A DNA stretch of 64,000 nucleotides from a bacterium (GTDB lineage Bacteria; Krumholzibacteriota; Krumholzibacteriia; LZORAL124-64-63), in NCBI GenBank assembly GCA_016712675.1, contig JADJQR010000001.1, forward strand, positions 1,178,001-1,242,000. The letters are read 5' to 3'. The notes under the pieces are model-generated. The model had not been told where the DNA came from, made no database searches, and saw only the letters and a list, made by a program, of their open reading frames with translations. Position 1 is the first letter of the stretch, and the number at the start of each line of letters is the position of its first letter. Position numbers and translations under genes: made by a program. Below are positions 8,825-16,793 of this stretch, piece by piece.

Positions 8825-9280
8825 ATGATCCTGGATGACCTGTCGCGCCTGGAGATCCTGGCGGCGCTGCCGGGGCCGTTCGATGACGCGCTGGCGTTCC
8901 TGCGCCAGCCTGGCCTCGAGACCCTGGAGGACGGCCGCTACGAGGCCGGGCTGCGCGGCGTCCACGCCACGGTCAGCCGCCAGCGCGCGCGCCACGCAGG
9001 CGAGGGCCGCCTCGAGGCGCACCGCCGCCACGCCGACATCCAGGTGCTGCTGGGCGGGCGCGAGTCGATCGGCTGGGCGCCTCTGGACCTGACAGCGCTG
9101 CCGGACACCGCCTGGGATCCCGCGGCCGACGTACAGTTCTTTGCCGGGGCGCCGCAGCTGTGGCTGCACCTGCGCCCGGGGCAGTTCGCGGTCTTCCTGC
9201 CGGCCGACCTGCACCTGTCGCTGGTGGGCGAGGACCTGATCCACAAGATCGTGGTCAAGGTGCCGCTGCCGGAGGGGTGA
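8825..9280 (+). CDS. YhcH/YjgK/YiaL (DUF386) family protein
   Basis: 151 residues, the usual length. This small cupin-like family (YhcH, TabA) is linked to sugar-acid metabolism or biofilm control in enterobacteria and binds a metal. Visible landmarks are MILDDLSRLE at the start, HRRHADIQVLLGGRESIGWAPL in the middle and PGQFAVFLPADLHLS...HKIVVKVPL at the end, containing the expected His/Asp/Glu ligands. A GGGGGA lies 7 bases before the ATG. There is no sugar operon around it, so the substrate cannot be suggested. Confidence 0.88.
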   Translation: MILDDLSRLEILAALPGPFDDALAFLRQPGLETLEDGRYEAGLRGVHATVSRQRARHAGEGRLEAHRRHADIQVLLGGRESIGWAPLDLTALPDTAWDPAADVQFFAGAPQLWLHLRPGQFAVFLPADLHLSLVGEDLIHKIVVKVPLPEG

Positions 9281-9326
9281 CCGCCGGGAGGCTGGCCGGC
9301 CGGGGCGCGGCCTGCCGCCCGTCAGC

Positions 9327-11555
9327 TTACTTCGCCAGCATGATCTTGGCGGTCGACACCCGGTCGCCGACGCTCGCGCGCACCAGGTACGGGCCCGCGG
9401 CGACCGCCCGACCCGCCTCATCGATGCCGCCCCAGACAAACGCGTGCTCGCCGGCGGCAAGGACGCCCGCATGGAGCCGCCGCACGCGGCGGCCAAGCAA
9501 ATCGAACACACTGACCTCGGTCTGACCCGCCAACGCCAGGTGGAAGGTCACGCGGGTCGTCGGATTGAAGGGGTTGGGCGCGGCGTGCAGCGCGATGTCG
9601 GCCATTGGCACCGGCGCCGCGGCAGACGGCAGCCCCGCAAGGACCGGACGATTGTAGGTCCGGAACCCGCCGGTCGCGGTGGTGACCACCAGCCGATCGC
9701 GGGCGATCGCGACGTCGACGATGCCGTTCCCGATCCACAGCCCGCCGCACCTGACGACGTTGCTGGGGTTGCGCGCGTCCAGGACCGCGACCTCGCCATG
9801 GTACGGACTCCACACGTAGAGCAGGTTGCCGTCGGCGGTCACTCGGGAGCCCCATTCCAGGAGGGCGGGTGCGGCCTCGAGCGGCAGGACACTCGTGCCC
9901 AGAGCGTGCGGCTGCTCCGGTTCGGAAAGATCGAACGCATTGACCACGATGCGTACTTCGAAAGTGTCGGGCTGGAGGCTGTAGAGCCGGAGGTCGAGTC
10001 CGTAGGCGATGTCGCCTGAGGCGGCAAAGCGACAGATCATGGTCTGCGCTTCGACGCCTGCGACAAGGTCGGCGACGCGCTGCGGGTCGCCGCCGTCTTC
10101 GGCCAGCCAGACACCGGGCGAGCGGTCGCCGCTGCGGCGGTTGCCGACGTAGACGCCGGGGCGGACCTCGCAGGGATACTCCGGCAGGTCCACCGGCGTC
10201 AGCGTCGTGCTGCCGTCCGCGGCGACGGACAACCGATTCGGTGTCGGCGACCCGCTGACGAACCAGCCGGTTCCGGCCGGAAAGGCCCAGTAGTATTCCG
10301 CGGAGTACTCGAAGACCCGCATTCGCGGCGTGAGCGCCCGGATGTCAGCCGGATCGGTCACGTCCAGGACCCAGGCCTCGGGTCCGATGCCCCCGACCAG
10401 CGCCCGCCCGCTGTTGATGCTCACGACCTTCCGCCTCGGGTCCATCGGCTCATCTGGGCCGATCCAGGCGCCCAGCAGCACCGGCCGATCGGGGTCGGCG
10501 ACGTCCATCACCGTCAGCCGCCCGACACCGCCGGCGAGATAGGCGCGATCGCCCACGAACTGCAGGTCCTGGATACCGACGCCGGTCCGGTGGCGGCCGA
10601 CAACCGCCGGCGCGAAGGGATCGGACAGGCCCAGGATCGTCAACCCTTCCTGCCGGGCGAAGAGATGCTCGCCCTGCGACTCCAGTTCTTCCATGTCCCG
10701 CGCCGGCGTGACGCCCCACGACAGGCTGCGACCGTCGAGGGTGTACACGGCCACGTTCCAGTCGGTGATATAGAGCAGCGTGTCGTGGACAGCGAAGCCG
10801 GACCCCCACCAGCAACTCACGTCGATCTGCCGCGGGGCCAGGGGATCGGCGATATCTAGAAGAAAGGAAACATCGGTTGCCGCGCGGAGCAGACCGTCAT
10901 TGATCGTGAGGAAATCGCCCGGCACGCCGATGTCGCGCACCGGGATCGGTCGCAGGGGATCGGACACATCGAAGATCCAGGTGGTGCTGCTGTTCCCGAG
11001 ATACAGCGTGCTGCCGGTCGCCGCCGCCGCCTGCATGGCGTACGGCGCGAACGGGCTGTCCAGGGACTTGACCACCCGCGGCTGTCGCGCCCCGGTGATG
11101 TCGACGATATGGAGGCTCCGGACGTCATTGACGTAGACGTACGGGCCGACCACGGTCATCCCCCTTGGCGATGCGCTCCGCTCGTGTTCGAAGTCGAGGC
11201 GACCTGCCACCTGCAGGCCCCTGCCGGCGTCATCGCGCACCACGTGCAGCGCGCGATCGGCGGTCAGGGCGCAGACCCGCCCCTGGGTGCGCGCAAGGTC
11301 GACGATGCCGGCCGACAGTTCGACGCGGCTGCGCACCCGGGGCAACGCCGGATCGGTCACGTCGATGTCCTCCAGCCAGGCGCCGTTGGCGAGGTAGACC
11401 GTCCGCTGGTCGACCACCATGGCGCCGCAATGGCCTTCGGTCCAGCCGCCGCGTTGCTTGAAGGACAGGCCGCCGGGCTCGTCGGCCAGGGCACAAAGCG
11501 GAAGGATTCCGGCCACAAGCAGGCCGAGAACGGCGCACAGGAGATGCTTCTTCAT
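9327..11555 (-). CDS. Secreted LVIVD-type beta-propeller protein with sorting-like tail
   Basis: 742 residues. Residues 1-24 are a signal peptide (MKKHLLCAVLGLLVAGILPLCALA). Residues about 30-640 contain repeated blades of the LVIVD kind (for example VTVVGPYVYVNDVRSLHIVDI, VGDRAYLAGGVGRLTVMDVADPDRPVLLG), a propeller found in surface proteins. The last ~80 residues (AAPNPFNPTTRVTFHLA ... KIMLAK) are the FlgD-like / type-IX-like tail shared with four other proteins here. The start is supported by AAGGA upstream. It is probably exported and surface-anchored or released; no enzymatic motif was seen. Divergent from the phosphatase/rhodanese gene. Confidence 0.85.
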   Translation of the reverse strand: MKKHLLCAVLGLLVAGILPLCALADEPGGLSFKQRGGWTEGHCGAMVVDQRTVYLANGAWLEDIDVTDPALPRVRSRVELSAGIVDLARTQGRVCALTADRALHVVRDDAGRGLQVAGRLDFEHERSASPRGMTVVGPYVYVNDVRSLHIVDITGARQPRVVKSLDSPFAPYAMQAAAATGSTLYLGNSSTTWIFDVSDPLRPIPVRDIGVPGDFLTINDGLLRAATDVSFLLDIADPLAPRQIDVSCWWGSGFAVHDTLLYITDWNVAVYTLDGRSLSWGVTPARDMEELESQGEHLFARQEGLTILGLSDPFAPAVVGRHRTGVGIQDLQFVGDRAYLAGGVGRLTVMDVADPDRPVLLGAWIGPDEPMDPRRKVVSINSGRALVGGIGPEAWVLDVTDPADIRALTPRMRVFEYSAEYYWAFPAGTGWFVSGSPTPNRLSVAADGSTTLTPVDLPEYPCEVRPGVYVGNRRSGDRSPGVWLAEDGGDPQRVADLVAGVEAQTMICRFAASGDIAYGLDLRLYSLQPDTFEVRIVVNAFDLSEPEQPHALGTSVLPLEAAPALLEWGSRVTADGNLLYVWSPYHGEVAVLDARNPSNVVRCGGLWIGNGIVDVAIARDRLVVTTATGGFRTYNRPVLAGLPSAAAPVPMADIALHAAPNPFNPTTRVTFHLALAGQTEVSVFDLLGRRVRRLHAGVLAAGEHAFVWGGIDEAGRAVAAGPYLVRASVGDRVSTAKIMLAK

Positions 11556-11679
11556 GGGCCAAGTCCTTGCCGGACAAGGTGGCGGGCGAGCGCTTGCCGT
11601 CATGCGGCAATTCGTGTGCCTCGCCGAGGCGGAGCCGGTCTCGTGCCTCCCGACCGGAACCCGCTCCGGGCCGTGGCGT

Positions 11680-11693
11680 ACAAGATCTCTTGT
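11680..11693. promoter_or_regulatory. Inverted repeat ACAAGA-TC-TCTTGT in divergent promoter region
   Basis: Two perfect 6-base arms around a 2-base spacer, 39 bases upstream of the rhodanese-fusion ATG, in the 176-base region between two divergent genes. It may be an operator. No matching -10/-35 pair could be assigned with confidence. Confidence 0.3.
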
Positions 11694-11731
11694 GCCTCAG
11701 CGACGACCCCTCTCCACTCGAGGTAACCGAT

Positions 11732-13156
11732 ATGCGTTTGCGTTCCGCGTCCGCACCCGGACTGGCGGCGCTGGCCGTCACGGCCATCTGTCTTGCCACG
11801 TGCCCGACCGTGGCCGCCACGGAATCCACGGCAGCAGGTCCGGCGCCGGCCGAGATCCTCGACCTCGAGGTCCTGGGCGGCTCCCTGTGGCAGGTCGGCG
11901 ACACCTACATCTCCGGACAGCCGACCGAGGCCACGCTCGAGGCCCTGGCCGGGCGCGGCGTCAAGGCCGTCATCTGCCTGCGCTCCGCGCGCGAAATGGC
12001 CGACCGCAAGGCCGTGCCGTTCGAGGAGCGCGCGAAGGCGCGGGCGCTGGGCCTCGAGTACGTCCAGGTCGGCCTGGGGCCCTACGGTTCGTACACGCCG
12101 GAGTCGCTGGCGGTCATCCGCGAGGCCATGGAGCGCCACGACGGCCGGGTGCTCATGCACTGCACGGTCGGCGGGCGCGCCAGCACGGTCTGGACGGCGC
12201 TGCGCACGAAGTACGACGGCCTGACCCTCGAGGAGGCGCTGGCCGAAGGTCGCGAGATGGGGCTCTGGGTCGACTCGATCGAGCAGCTCCTGGGCGAGAA
12301 GATCGAGTACCGGCGCACCGGCGCGCCGTCGGTACCCAACCCGGGCTGGCTCGTGGATGCCGAGTGGCTCCGCGACGCCATCGACGGCCGCAATCTCCGC
12401 CTGCTGGACGTCCGTCCCGGTTACGCGCAGTACTTCGAGGGCCACGTGCGCAACGCCACGCACCTGGACGCCCACGCCCTGCGCGGGCCGCTGAACAACA
12501 TCCCGGCGCAGTTCCGCAGCCACGAGCGCATGGCCGAGATCTTCGCCCAGGCCAACGTCGGCCCCGGCAACCGCGTGATCGTCTACGCGGACGGGAACGA
12601 CATCCTGAGCAGCTCGATGGCCGTCTATGCGCTGGAGAAGCTGGGGCACCTCAACGCGTCGATCCTCGACGGCGGCCTGAAGGCGGCCGCGGGGGCGGAC
12701 CTGCTCACGCAGGCCTTCCCGGCGGCGCCGCGCAAGCCGGCCGAGTTCGCCGTCTTCGAGAACCCGGCTTGCGCCGCCACGCTGGCCGACGTCGAGGCGG
12801 CGCTGAAGGACGGCGGTGTCCGGTTCGTGGACGCCCGGCCGCGGGAGCAGTACGACGGGACGTCGAAGGTCTGGCAGCGCAACGGCCACATCCCGGGAGC
12901 CGTCAACGTCCACTGGAAGCGCCTGACCGGTGACGCCGATGCGCACACCCTGCGCAGCGCCGGCCAGATGAGGGAGATCTTCGAACAGGCGGGTGTCACG
13001 CCCGACCGGCCGGTCATCGTGTACTGCGGGACCGGGCGCGAGGCGTCGCTGCTCTACCTGGCGCTGACCCGCGAGCTGCGCTATCCCGACGTCCGCCTCT
13101 ACGAGGGCGGCTGGACGGAATATTCGACGCGGGCCGACCTGCCGGTCGAGAACTGA
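11732..13156 (+). CDS. Secreted DUF442-like phosphatase fused to two rhodanese domains
   Basis: 474 residues. A signal peptide (1-30) is followed by a dual-specificity-phosphatase-like domain (about 35-180) with the CX4R loop HC144TVGGR149, as in DUF442/BLH proteins. Next come two rhodanese domains. In the first (about 210-320) the active-loop position reads VIVYADGND, so cysteine is absent and the domain should be inactive. In the second (about 345-470) it reads VIVYCGTGRE with Cys432, so sulfur transfer is possible. The start follows CGAGGTAACCGAT. DUF442-rhodanese architectures are associated with sulfide oxidation and persulfide handling in other bacteria; a periplasmic role in sulfur metabolism is inference. 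Confidence 0.85.
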   Translation: MRLRSASAPGLAALAVTAICLATCPTVAATESTAAGPAPAEILDLEVLGGSLWQVGDTYISGQPTEATLEALAGRGVKAVICLRSAREMADRKAVPFEERAKARALGLEYVQVGLGPYGSYTPESLAVIREAMERHDGRVLMHCTVGGRASTVWTALRTKYDGLTLEEALAEGREMGLWVDSIEQLLGEKIEYRRTGAPSVPNPGWLVDAEWLRDAIDGRNLRLLDVRPGYAQYFEGHVRNATHLDAHALRGPLNNIPAQFRSHERMAEIFAQANVGPGNRVIVYADGNDILSSSMAVYALEKLGHLNASILDGGLKAAAGADLLTQAFPAAPRKPAEFAVFENPACAATLADVEAALKDGGVRFVDARPREQYDGTSKVWQRNGHIPGAVNVHWKRLTGDADAHTLRSAGQMREIFEQAGVTPDRPVIVYCGTGREASLLYLALTRELRYPDVRLYEGGWTEYSTRADLPVEN

Positions 13157-13158
13157 GC

Positions 13159-13176
13159 GGCGGCCCCCGGGCCGCC
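13159..13176. terminator. Hairpin between convergent genes
   Basis: Perfect 8-base arms GGCGGCCC / GGGCCGCC around two bases, 3 bases after the rhodanese-fusion stop and 24 before the SUMF1-like stop. There is no U-run. It could slow or stop transcription from both sides. Confidence 0.4.
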
Positions 13177-13199
13177 GGCCGGGCCCGGACGCGGCGTCT

Positions 13200-14366
13200 C
13201 TACGGCGCCGCTACGGCCTGCGGCTCCGCGCCCGCCCAGCGCACCGGTCGCAGCCCGAAGTTGGCGACCGAATCGCCCGGATAGTAGAAGTAGCGGTACG
13301 CCGACCGGCAGTAGCGCGCGTCGATGTTCCAGCGTCCGCCGCGAAACACGCGATAGCCGGTGACGCCCGTGTCGCAGACCGGGTCCACGGCGCCCAGGTT
13401 CTGGTAGTCGGTGCGGTAGGTGTCCCACACCCATTCCAGGATGTTGCCGTGCATGTCGTGCAGGCCCCAGGCGTTGGCCGGGAACGAGCCCACGGCCAGC
13501 CGCGCGTTGCGGAAGACCCCCAGCGCGCATCCTGTCAGCTGGAGGGTGTTGCCCCGGTAGTTCGCCTCGGTGTCCGAGGACAGGCAGTTCGTGTCGTTGT
13601 GGAAGGCCAGCACCGTGCCCGCGCGGCAGGCGTACTCCCATTCCGCCTCGGTCGGCAGTCGGTAGCCGTCGGCGGCCTGGTTCCAGGTCACGTTGTTGGT
13701 GCCGGCGCCGATCGTGTAGGCGGGCGTCAGGCCTTCCAGGACCGAGAGCGCGTTGCAGTAACTCACCGCGTTGTCCCACGCCACGTAGTTCATCGGCGCC
13801 TGCGCGGTCGACGGCGTGCCGCCCATCACTTCGTACCATCGCTGGGCCGTGACCTCGAACTGCGAGATGAAGATGCCGCGCGTCAGGGTCACCGTGTGCA
13901 AGGTCTCGTTGGTGTAGCGTCCCGGCTCGCCGACCGGGCTGCCCATGGCGAACGTCCCGGCCGGGACATGGACGAATCCGGGCGGCGGCACCGGGTCGCC
14001 GCGATGGTCATCGGCTTCCACGCGCAGCCGGATGACCTGGCCGTCGAGACCGGGCGCATCCGCCACGGCGTCCCACACGATGTGGCGCGCGAGGCCGGGC
14101 AGGACCCCGTCGCCCACGTCGCCCACGACGTTCGTGCAGGCGAGCGGAAACGTCAGCCCGCCGTCCGACGACAGCAGGAGCTTGATCGTCACCGGGAGGT
14201 CGTCGACCGTCTGCAGGTCGTAGGACACGTCGAACAGCGTGGCGAAGGCGCGCCGCGCGACCTGGACGTTGCTCACCGCCAGGTCCGCGGCAGGAGCCGC
14301 GCCCGCGGCCAGCAGCAAGCACAGCGCCACGACGACGCGCGTCAGCCGGAACCGATCCGTCCGCAT
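13200..14366 (-). CDS. Secreted SUMF1/FGE-like protein
   Basis: 388 residues: signal peptide (1-26), an Ig-like N-terminal domain (about 27-120), then a formylglycine-generating-enzyme-type domain (about 128-380). Landmarks of the latter are PGFVHVPAGTFAMGSPVGEPG, EVTAQRWYEVMGG, YRLPTEAEWEYACRAG, WGLHDMHGNILEWVWDTY and YRVFRGGRWN...GLRPVRW. Most such bacterial proteins are not true sulfatase-activating enzymes; many are structural or regulatory, and there is no sulfatase here. Good SD (GGGAGG). It lies 82 bases downstream of the small tail-only gene on the same strand and may share its transcript. No sorting tail of its own. Confidence 0.88.
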   Translation of the reverse strand: MRTDRFRLTRVVVALCLLLAAGAAPAADLAVSNVQVARRAFATLFDVSYDLQTVDDLPVTIKLLLSSDGGLTFPLACTNVVGDVGDGVLPGLARHIVWDAVADAPGLDGQVIRLRVEADDHRGDPVPPPGFVHVPAGTFAMGSPVGEPGRYTNETLHTVTLTRGIFISQFEVTAQRWYEVMGGTPSTAQAPMNYVAWDNAVSYCNALSVLEGLTPAYTIGAGTNNVTWNQAADGYRLPTEAEWEYACRAGTVLAFHNDTNCLSSDTEANYRGNTLQLTGCALGVFRNARLAVGSFPANAWGLHDMHGNILEWVWDTYRTDYQNLGAVDPVCDTGVTGYRVFRGGRWNIDARYCRSAYRYFYYPGDSVANFGLRPVRWAGAEPQAVAAP

Positions 14367-14430
14367 GTGGAACAGGCCTCCCTCGGAGGGCGCGCGCGGC
14401 GCCGGTTCGAACAGTCGGCTGCACCTGGCC

Positions 14431-14458
14431 GGTCTTACTTGGCCGGTCTCACTTGGCC
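14431..14458. repeat. Two tandem 14-base units covering a stop codon
   Basis: GGTCTTACTTGGCC followed directly by GGTCTCACTTGGCC (one base different). On the minus strand each unit spells Ala-Lys-stop, so the end of the adjacent tail-only protein (LAK-stop) is duplicated just outside the gene. Confidence 0.8.
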
Positions 14459-14892
14459 AACACGAGTTTCATGGCCCGGGAGCGTCCCCCCGCGACCAGG
14501 CGACACACGTAGGTGCCCGACGCCACGGCCATGCCCCGTTCGTCACAGCCGTTCCAGGCAGCCTGGTGACGCCCGGCGGCCAGGGAGCCCGCCACGATCG
14601 TCCGCACCAGGCGCCCCCGGAGGTCATGGATCGCGAGCGTGGCGGTCCCGGGGACGGCCAGGTCGAACGAGATGGTCGTGACCGGATTGAAGGGATTCGG
14701 GCTGATCGCCGCCAGCCGTGTCGCCGGGGGCAGGCCGCCGTCCGAGCCATCGACGGCCGTGACCACATCCAGCAGGAAATCGGCCGAATCGGCGTGGACC
14801 ACCGTGGCCCGGGCGGCGCCGACGCTGCCGAGCCACGCGACCAGCAGGAGAAGCACGACCAACAGGAGTCGAAGGAGCCGCGGCTGGCGCAT
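14449..14892 (-). CDS. Small secreted protein consisting only of a sorting-like tail
   Basis: 147 residues: a signal peptide (about 1-30, LLRLLLVVLLLLVAWLGSVGAARA), a short linker, and then the complete FlgD-like / type-IX-like domain (SPNPFNPVTTISFDLA ... GRHQAAWNGCDERG ... KLVLAK). No passenger domain is present. It may be a remnant of a larger secreted protein whose body was deleted, or a genuine stand-alone tail. The upstream region (CCCGGGGATGTCCACCAA) gives only a weak SD, which fits a decayed gene. The stop codon region is tandemly duplicated. Confidence 0.65.
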   Translation of the reverse strand: MRQPRLLRLLLVVLLLLVAWLGSVGAARATVVHADSADFLLDVVTAVDGSDGGLPPATRLAAISPNPFNPVTTISFDLAVPGTATLAIHDLRGRLVRTIVAGSLAAGRHQAAWNGCDERGMAVASGTYVCRLVAGGRSRAMKLVLAK

Positions 14893-15138
14893 TTGGTGGA
14901 CATCCCCGGGTGCAGTGGGCGCGCCGTGCCGCGGCGGTGCCTGCCCTCGTCCCAGGCGACGGGGGAGGTGCCGGTGGCGGCTCGAGATGTTGAGAATATC
15001 ATATCACAACGTTGCGTGCACGCACGATCTGGTCGGCCGGGCGGAGGCCCGGCCCCTGGCGCCGCGCAGCCGGGGAATACCCGGGGCACCCGCGGGGTAG
15101 GCACCCCGTCACCCGGGGCTTTGCCGAAGGAGAGAGAG

Positions 15139-15357
15139 ATGCCTGACAACGGAATGCCTGTTCGCCGTTCGCACGACAGGATGATCGCCGGTGTCTGCGG
15201 CGGCCTGGCCGAGCGCCTCGGCTGGTCGCCGGGCCGGTTCCGGCTGGCGTACGTCATCCTGTCGATCTGCAGCGCCGCGTTCCCCGGGATCCTGGTCTAC
15301 GCGGTGCTCTGGTTCGCGATGCCGTCGCCAGCGGCGGGGATCCACGTCGATGCGTGA
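15139..15357 (+). CDS. PspC-domain protein
   Basis: 72 residues. It matches the PspC domain almost from end to end: RRSHDRMIAGVCGGLAERLG, then SPGRFRLAYVILSIC, then a hydrophobic helix AFPGILVYAVLWFAMP. PspC domains occur in membrane stress-response proteins; alone, the function is uncertain. SD GGAGAGAG precedes the ATG by 4 bases. Its last 8 bases overlap the GH13 gene start, so the two are coupled. No PspA or PspF is visible in the window. Confidence 0.88.
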   Translation: MPDNGMPVRRSHDRMIAGVCGGLAERLGWSPGRFRLAYVILSICSAAFPGILVYAVLWFAMPSPAAGIHVDA

Positions 15358-16675
15358 CGTCATCCTGCACGCCTTCAACTGGACGTACGCGGACATCCTG
15401 GCCAACCTCGAGTCCATCCGCGAGGTGGGCTACGGGGCGATCCTGATCCCGCCGCCGCTGTACTCCGATCCCGCGGGAGCCCCGTGGTGGCAGCGCTACC
15501 AGCCGAAGGACTACCGCGTCCTGCTGTCGCATCTCGGCGGCAAGAGGGACCTGGAGGCGCTCATCGCGGCCTGCCATTCCCGGGAGCCGCAAGTTCGCGT
15601 GTACGCCGACCTGGTGCTCAACCACATGGCCAACGAGGCCCGCGACGACCGGTACGACTTCCCGGGCCGGGCCGAACTGGAGCGCTACCGGCGGCAGCCG
15701 GCGCTGTACGAGGAGAACCGCCTGTACGGCGATCTTGCCACGGGCCTGTTCACGGCCGGCGACTTCAACCAGGCCGGCGAGATCGAGGCAGGGGAATGGT
15801 CCGATCGCCAGGCCGTTCAACTCCAGAACCTGTCGGGCTTGCCCGACCTCAGGGACTCCGAGCGGGTCCTGCAGCAGCAGCACCAGATGGTGGAAGCCCT
15901 GGTCGGCATGGGCTTCGACGGCTTCCGCGTGGATGCCATCAAGCACGTCACCGAGCGGATGATCGACAACATCGCCGATCGGCCCCGGGTACGGGACCTG
16001 TTCTGGTTCGGCGAGGTGCTGACAGGCAGCGAGCACGACGAGCGCGTGTTCCTGGGGCCCTTCCTGCGCGAGACCTGGATCTCGGCCTACGACTTCCCGC
16101 TGTTCTCGACCATCCGCGAGGCCTTCGGCCCCGGAGGCTCGCTCAGGGCCCTGGCGTGCCCCGAGTGTGAAGGCAATGCCCTGCCCTGGGATCGCGCCGT
16201 GACGTTCGTCGTGAACCACGACATTCCCCACAACGACGTGTTCCGGCAGTGGCTGCTGGATCGCCAGGACGAGCACCTGGCCCACGCGTATATCCTGGGT
16301 CGCGACGGCGGCGTTCCGCTGATCTATGCCGACCTCGATGAATCGCCGCACGAGGCCGACCGGGGGCGGTGGCGCGACGCCTGGAAGCGGCCTGACCTTG
16401 CCGCCATGGTCCGGTTCCACAACGCGGTGCACGGCTTGCCGATGGTCATGCTCCAGGTGACCGACACGCTGCTCGTCTTCCGGCGGGGGGAGCGGGGCCT
16501 GGTGGCCATCAACAAGGCCGCCGACGACCAGTGGACGGAGTTCGGCACCTGGGGCCTGCGGAATCCAGGCGCCTTCCGGGATCTCATCCATGGGCACGAG
16601 CTGCAGATGACGGGCGAACGGTTCGGGCTGTTCGTCCCGGCGCGCACGTGCCAGATGTGGCTGGCCGGAGCTTGA
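15350..16675 (+). CDS. GH13 alpha-amylase-family enzyme
   Basis: 441 residues without a signal peptide, so probably cytoplasmic. The TIM-barrel catalytic set is visible: the DLVLNHMAN region (conserved II-like), Asp195 as nucleophile (GFRVDAIKH), Glu222 as acid/base (FWFGEVL) and Asp291 as transition-state stabiliser (VVNHDIPHND). A short C-terminal beta domain follows. It is compact compared with secreted amylases (about 480-500). Alpha-glucan hydrolysis or transfer is expected; the specificity cannot be read. The ATG overlaps the PspC gene by 8 bases in another frame; no independent strong SD is seen, consistent with coupling. Confidence 0.88.
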   Translation: MRDVILHAFNWTYADILANLESIREVGYGAILIPPPLYSDPAGAPWWQRYQPKDYRVLLSHLGGKRDLEALIAACHSREPQVRVYADLVLNHMANEARDDRYDFPGRAELERYRRQPALYEENRLYGDLATGLFTAGDFNQAGEIEAGEWSDRQAVQLQNLSGLPDLRDSERVLQQQHQMVEALVGMGFDGFRVDAIKHVTERMIDNIADRPRVRDLFWFGEVLTGSEHDERVFLGPFLRETWISAYDFPLFSTIREAFGPGGSLRALACPECEGNALPWDRAVTFVVNHDIPHNDVFRQWLLDRQDEHLAHAYILGRDGGVPLIYADLDESPHEADRGRWRDAWKRPDLAAMVRFHNAVHGLPMVMLQVTDTLLVFRRGERGLVAINKAADDQWTEFGTWGLRNPGAFRDLIHGHELQMTGERFGLFVPARTCQMWLAGA

Positions 16676-16793
16676 ACACCGCGCTGTCCGCCCGGGATGC
16701 CGAGGCATCTCGCCGTTGAATCCGGTTCTGGGGTCCGCTGCCGTCTGGTATCTTCCTGTCCGCGCGGCCACCACCCGAACCCGGGACGTGATC

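Noticed and set aside
14239-15138. 300-codon N-terminal extension of the PspC protein
   Set aside because: It overlaps two minus-strand genes and lacks features; an ATG with a strong SD at 15139 begins the domain.
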